Assembly (NCBI RefSeq): GCF_014596445.1
Contig: NZ_MECL01000261.1
Coordinates: forward strand, 1 to 64,000
Length of the DNA: 64,000 bases
Direction: 5' to 3'
Source: Streptomyces sp. CBMA29
Lineage (GTDB): Bacteria; Actinomycetota; Actinomycetes; Streptomycetales; Streptomycetaceae
The position numbers were made by a program, and so were the translations under genes. Numbering within the stretch: the first letter of the stretch is position 1; each line of letters starts with the position of its first letter. The notes under the pieces were generated by a model that did not search any database, was not told where the DNA came from, and saw only the letters and a list, made by a program, of their open reading frames with translations. Shown piece after piece: positions 62,804 through 64,000 of the stretch.

Positions 62804-64000
62804 TCACGACGCTGAGTCGGCGCTGACGAGGCCGTCCGGGGCGGGCTGGTCGTACAGCACGGTCAGGACGGCGGGGGTTCCGGCGCCGCCGGTACGGGCG
62901 GCGGTCCGCAGCGGCCGGTAGGGCGGTTGCTGGGCGTCGATCAGAGCGCGCAGCGCGGTGGCGGGCGGTCCGCTCCCCGTGGCCGGGGCGCCGTCCACGC
63001 GCGAGATCGCCACGCCGCCGCGCGGGATGTCGGCGCCGGCGCCCGGCGCGGGCGCGTCGAAGGACGTGACGGTGAGGGTGTGGCCGCTGCTGAGGACGGC
63101 GAGCAACGCGCAGACGCGCAGGTCGACATGACCGCCCGTCAGGAGCGCGCGCGTGCCGCCCTGGAAGGTGATCCGCTTGTTGGCGGCGAGCGCCGCCCCC
63201 GAGAAGCGGCGCTCCTCGCGGTCCGCGGCGGCCACCCGCTCGTACGCCGTACGCCCGGCGTGGGCGACCGGTAGCACCTCGGCGCGCTGCGCGTCGGCCG
63301 CCGCGTCGGTCCCGCTGCCGTCACCTGCCCCGGTCCCGTCACCCGCCCCCGTCCCGTCACCCGCGCTCCCGCCGAACACGGCGAGCGGCTGCGGGCCGGT
63401 CAGATCCCGTAGCGCGTCCCCCGCCATCGCGCGCAACGGGCCGGTGACGACGGCGACATCGGCGCCGAGCAGCTGTTGCGGAGAGGAGGTGACGGTGAGC
63501 GTGGAGCCCGCGGGGAAGCCGTGCGACACGAGCGCGGCGCATACGGCGACGTCGCAGGCGACGACACGGGTGGGGCCGATGTGCGCGGCGACCCAGGTCG
63601 CGACGGCGTCGCGGATCGGCGGCGGCGTGGACGGCGAGGCCGACGTGGATGACGATGACGGTCCGGGCTCGGACGCCTTCGGGCCGACGGCCGCCGTCGG
63701 CCGGTCGGAGCCCTCGGTCCCGGTCCCGGTCCCGGAGCCGCTCCGATCGCGCAGGACGACCACGGCCGCCGCGGACACCACCGCCAGGACGAGCACGGTG
63801 ACCGCGAGCGCGCGGCCCCGGTGCCGTCGGGCGGCCTGTTCGCCGGGCGCGGCCGGCGCCTTCGGCTTCAGCCCGAGGTGGCGCCGGACGAAGGACCGCA
63901 GGGTGTTCCAGTAGATCCGGAGCCAGGACGGCTCGTCGGGGCCGCCGGGTCTGGGAGGTTCACCAGGCTCCGACGGCCCCCCGCCCCCGGACGGTCCCGC
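62804..64000 (-). CDS. Membrane-anchored protein with two extracytoplasmic repeats, 5' end beyond the window
   Basis: The frame is open to the right window edge with no start seen. It encodes a cytosolic N-terminal part (PSWLRIYWNTLRSFVRRHLG), one membrane helix (ALAVTVLVLAVVSAAAVVVL), a Ser/Thr/Pro linker and an external domain (VATWVAAHIGPTRVVACDVA, VVTGPLRAMAGD, GGHVDLRVCALLAVLSSGHT). Short GDGTGA repeats fall at about 63310-63360. The phrase VCALLAVLSSGHTLTVTSFD mirrors VCAALVSHGFPAGSTLTVTS, suggesting two related halves. It lies upstream of the DUF4397-sortase pair on the same strand. Function unknown. Confidence 0.65.
   Translation of the reverse strand, partial: AGPSGGGGPSEPGEPPRPGGPDEPSWLRIYWNTLRSFVRRHLGLKPKAPAAPGEQAARRHRGRALAVTVLVLAVVSAAAVVVLRDRSGSGTGTGTEGSDRPTAAVGPKASEPGPSSSSTSASPSTPPPIRDAVATWVAAHIGPTRVVACDVAVCAALVSHGFPAGSTLTVTSSPQQLLGADVAVVTGPLRAMAGDALRDLTGPQPLAVFGGSAGDGTGAGDGTGAGDGSGTDAAADAQRAEVLPVAHAGRTAYERVAAADREERRFSGAALAANKRITFQGGTRALLTGGHVDLRVCALLAVLSSGHTLTVTSFDAPAPGAGADIPRGGVAISRVDGAPATGSGPPATALRALIDAQQPPYRPLRTAARTGGAGTPAVLTVLYDQPAPDGLVSADSAS

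Overview
The window looks like a high-GC actinobacterial chromosome, almost certainly Streptomyces or a close relative. The evidence is extreme third-position GC, GTG/TTG starts, AGGAG-type ribosome sites, a SlpE-type lipoprotein peptidase next to a tRNA-Thr, a class E/F sortase, and very large secreted Rhs/YD proteins. No source organism is given, so this is inference from gene content.

Layout. (1) 1-7300 is backbone with one disturbed edge: a minus-strand scrap of NAD-dependent DNA ligase is joined to an N-terminally truncated asparagine-synthetase-like gene. Then come a 195-bp inverted repeat around a Pro/Gly-coding tandem array, holB (DNA polymerase III delta prime), a membrane-anchored degenerate alpha/beta-hydrolase and a SlpE-like peptidase. 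(2) tRNA-Thr(CGT) at 7402-7475 is the entry point of a large mosaic island. The 3' half of this tRNA recurs at 14051, 27427 and 44792, each copy followed by a similar terminator, and a decayed version of the downstream flank lies at 53747. I read 7434-53781 (about 46 kb) as several integrative elements, or their remains, stacked at one tRNA attachment site. (3) The island cargo is mainly polymorphic toxin systems. It holds an Rhs fragment with a DNA/RNA non-specific endonuclease tip plus a SUKH immunity gene, a full Rhs with a deaminase-fold tip plus a SUKH-4 gene, and a full Rhs with a HINT domain and a REase-7-like tip plus a HEAT-repeat immunity gene. Alongside are secreted LamG and FG-GAP/VCBS companions, two paralogous beta-propeller proteins, several orphan or broken SUKH genes, a broken IS5-type transposase, an IS110-like scrap and one truncated tyrosine integrase. 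The last part carries a two-gene unit of unknown role: a P-loop NTPase and a membrane-anchored periplasmic-binding-type receptor. (4) 53797-64000 appears to be backbone again: an F420/FMN-type PPOX protein, a small secreted protein, a lactococcin-972-type bacteriocin cluster (bacteriocin, DUF1430-like membrane protein, ABC ATPase) beside a GT39-like membrane glycosyltransferase, and a DUF4397 protein-sortase-membrane protein group running off the right edge.

How the genes work together. The Rhs proteins have N-terminal signal peptides, a YD-repeat shell and variable C-terminal toxin tips, with a candidate immunity gene immediately downstream. Toxin tips and immunity genes are often visibly less GC-rich than the shells, as expected for exchanged cassettes. 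Broken tips, duplicated immunity 3' ends and the single integrase remnant show that the island has been reshuffled many times. The strongest leads for new biology are the stacked tRNA-Thr toxin island itself, the deaminase-tipped Rhs, the repeated beta-propeller companions, and the NTPase-receptor pair next to the putative distal attachment scar.
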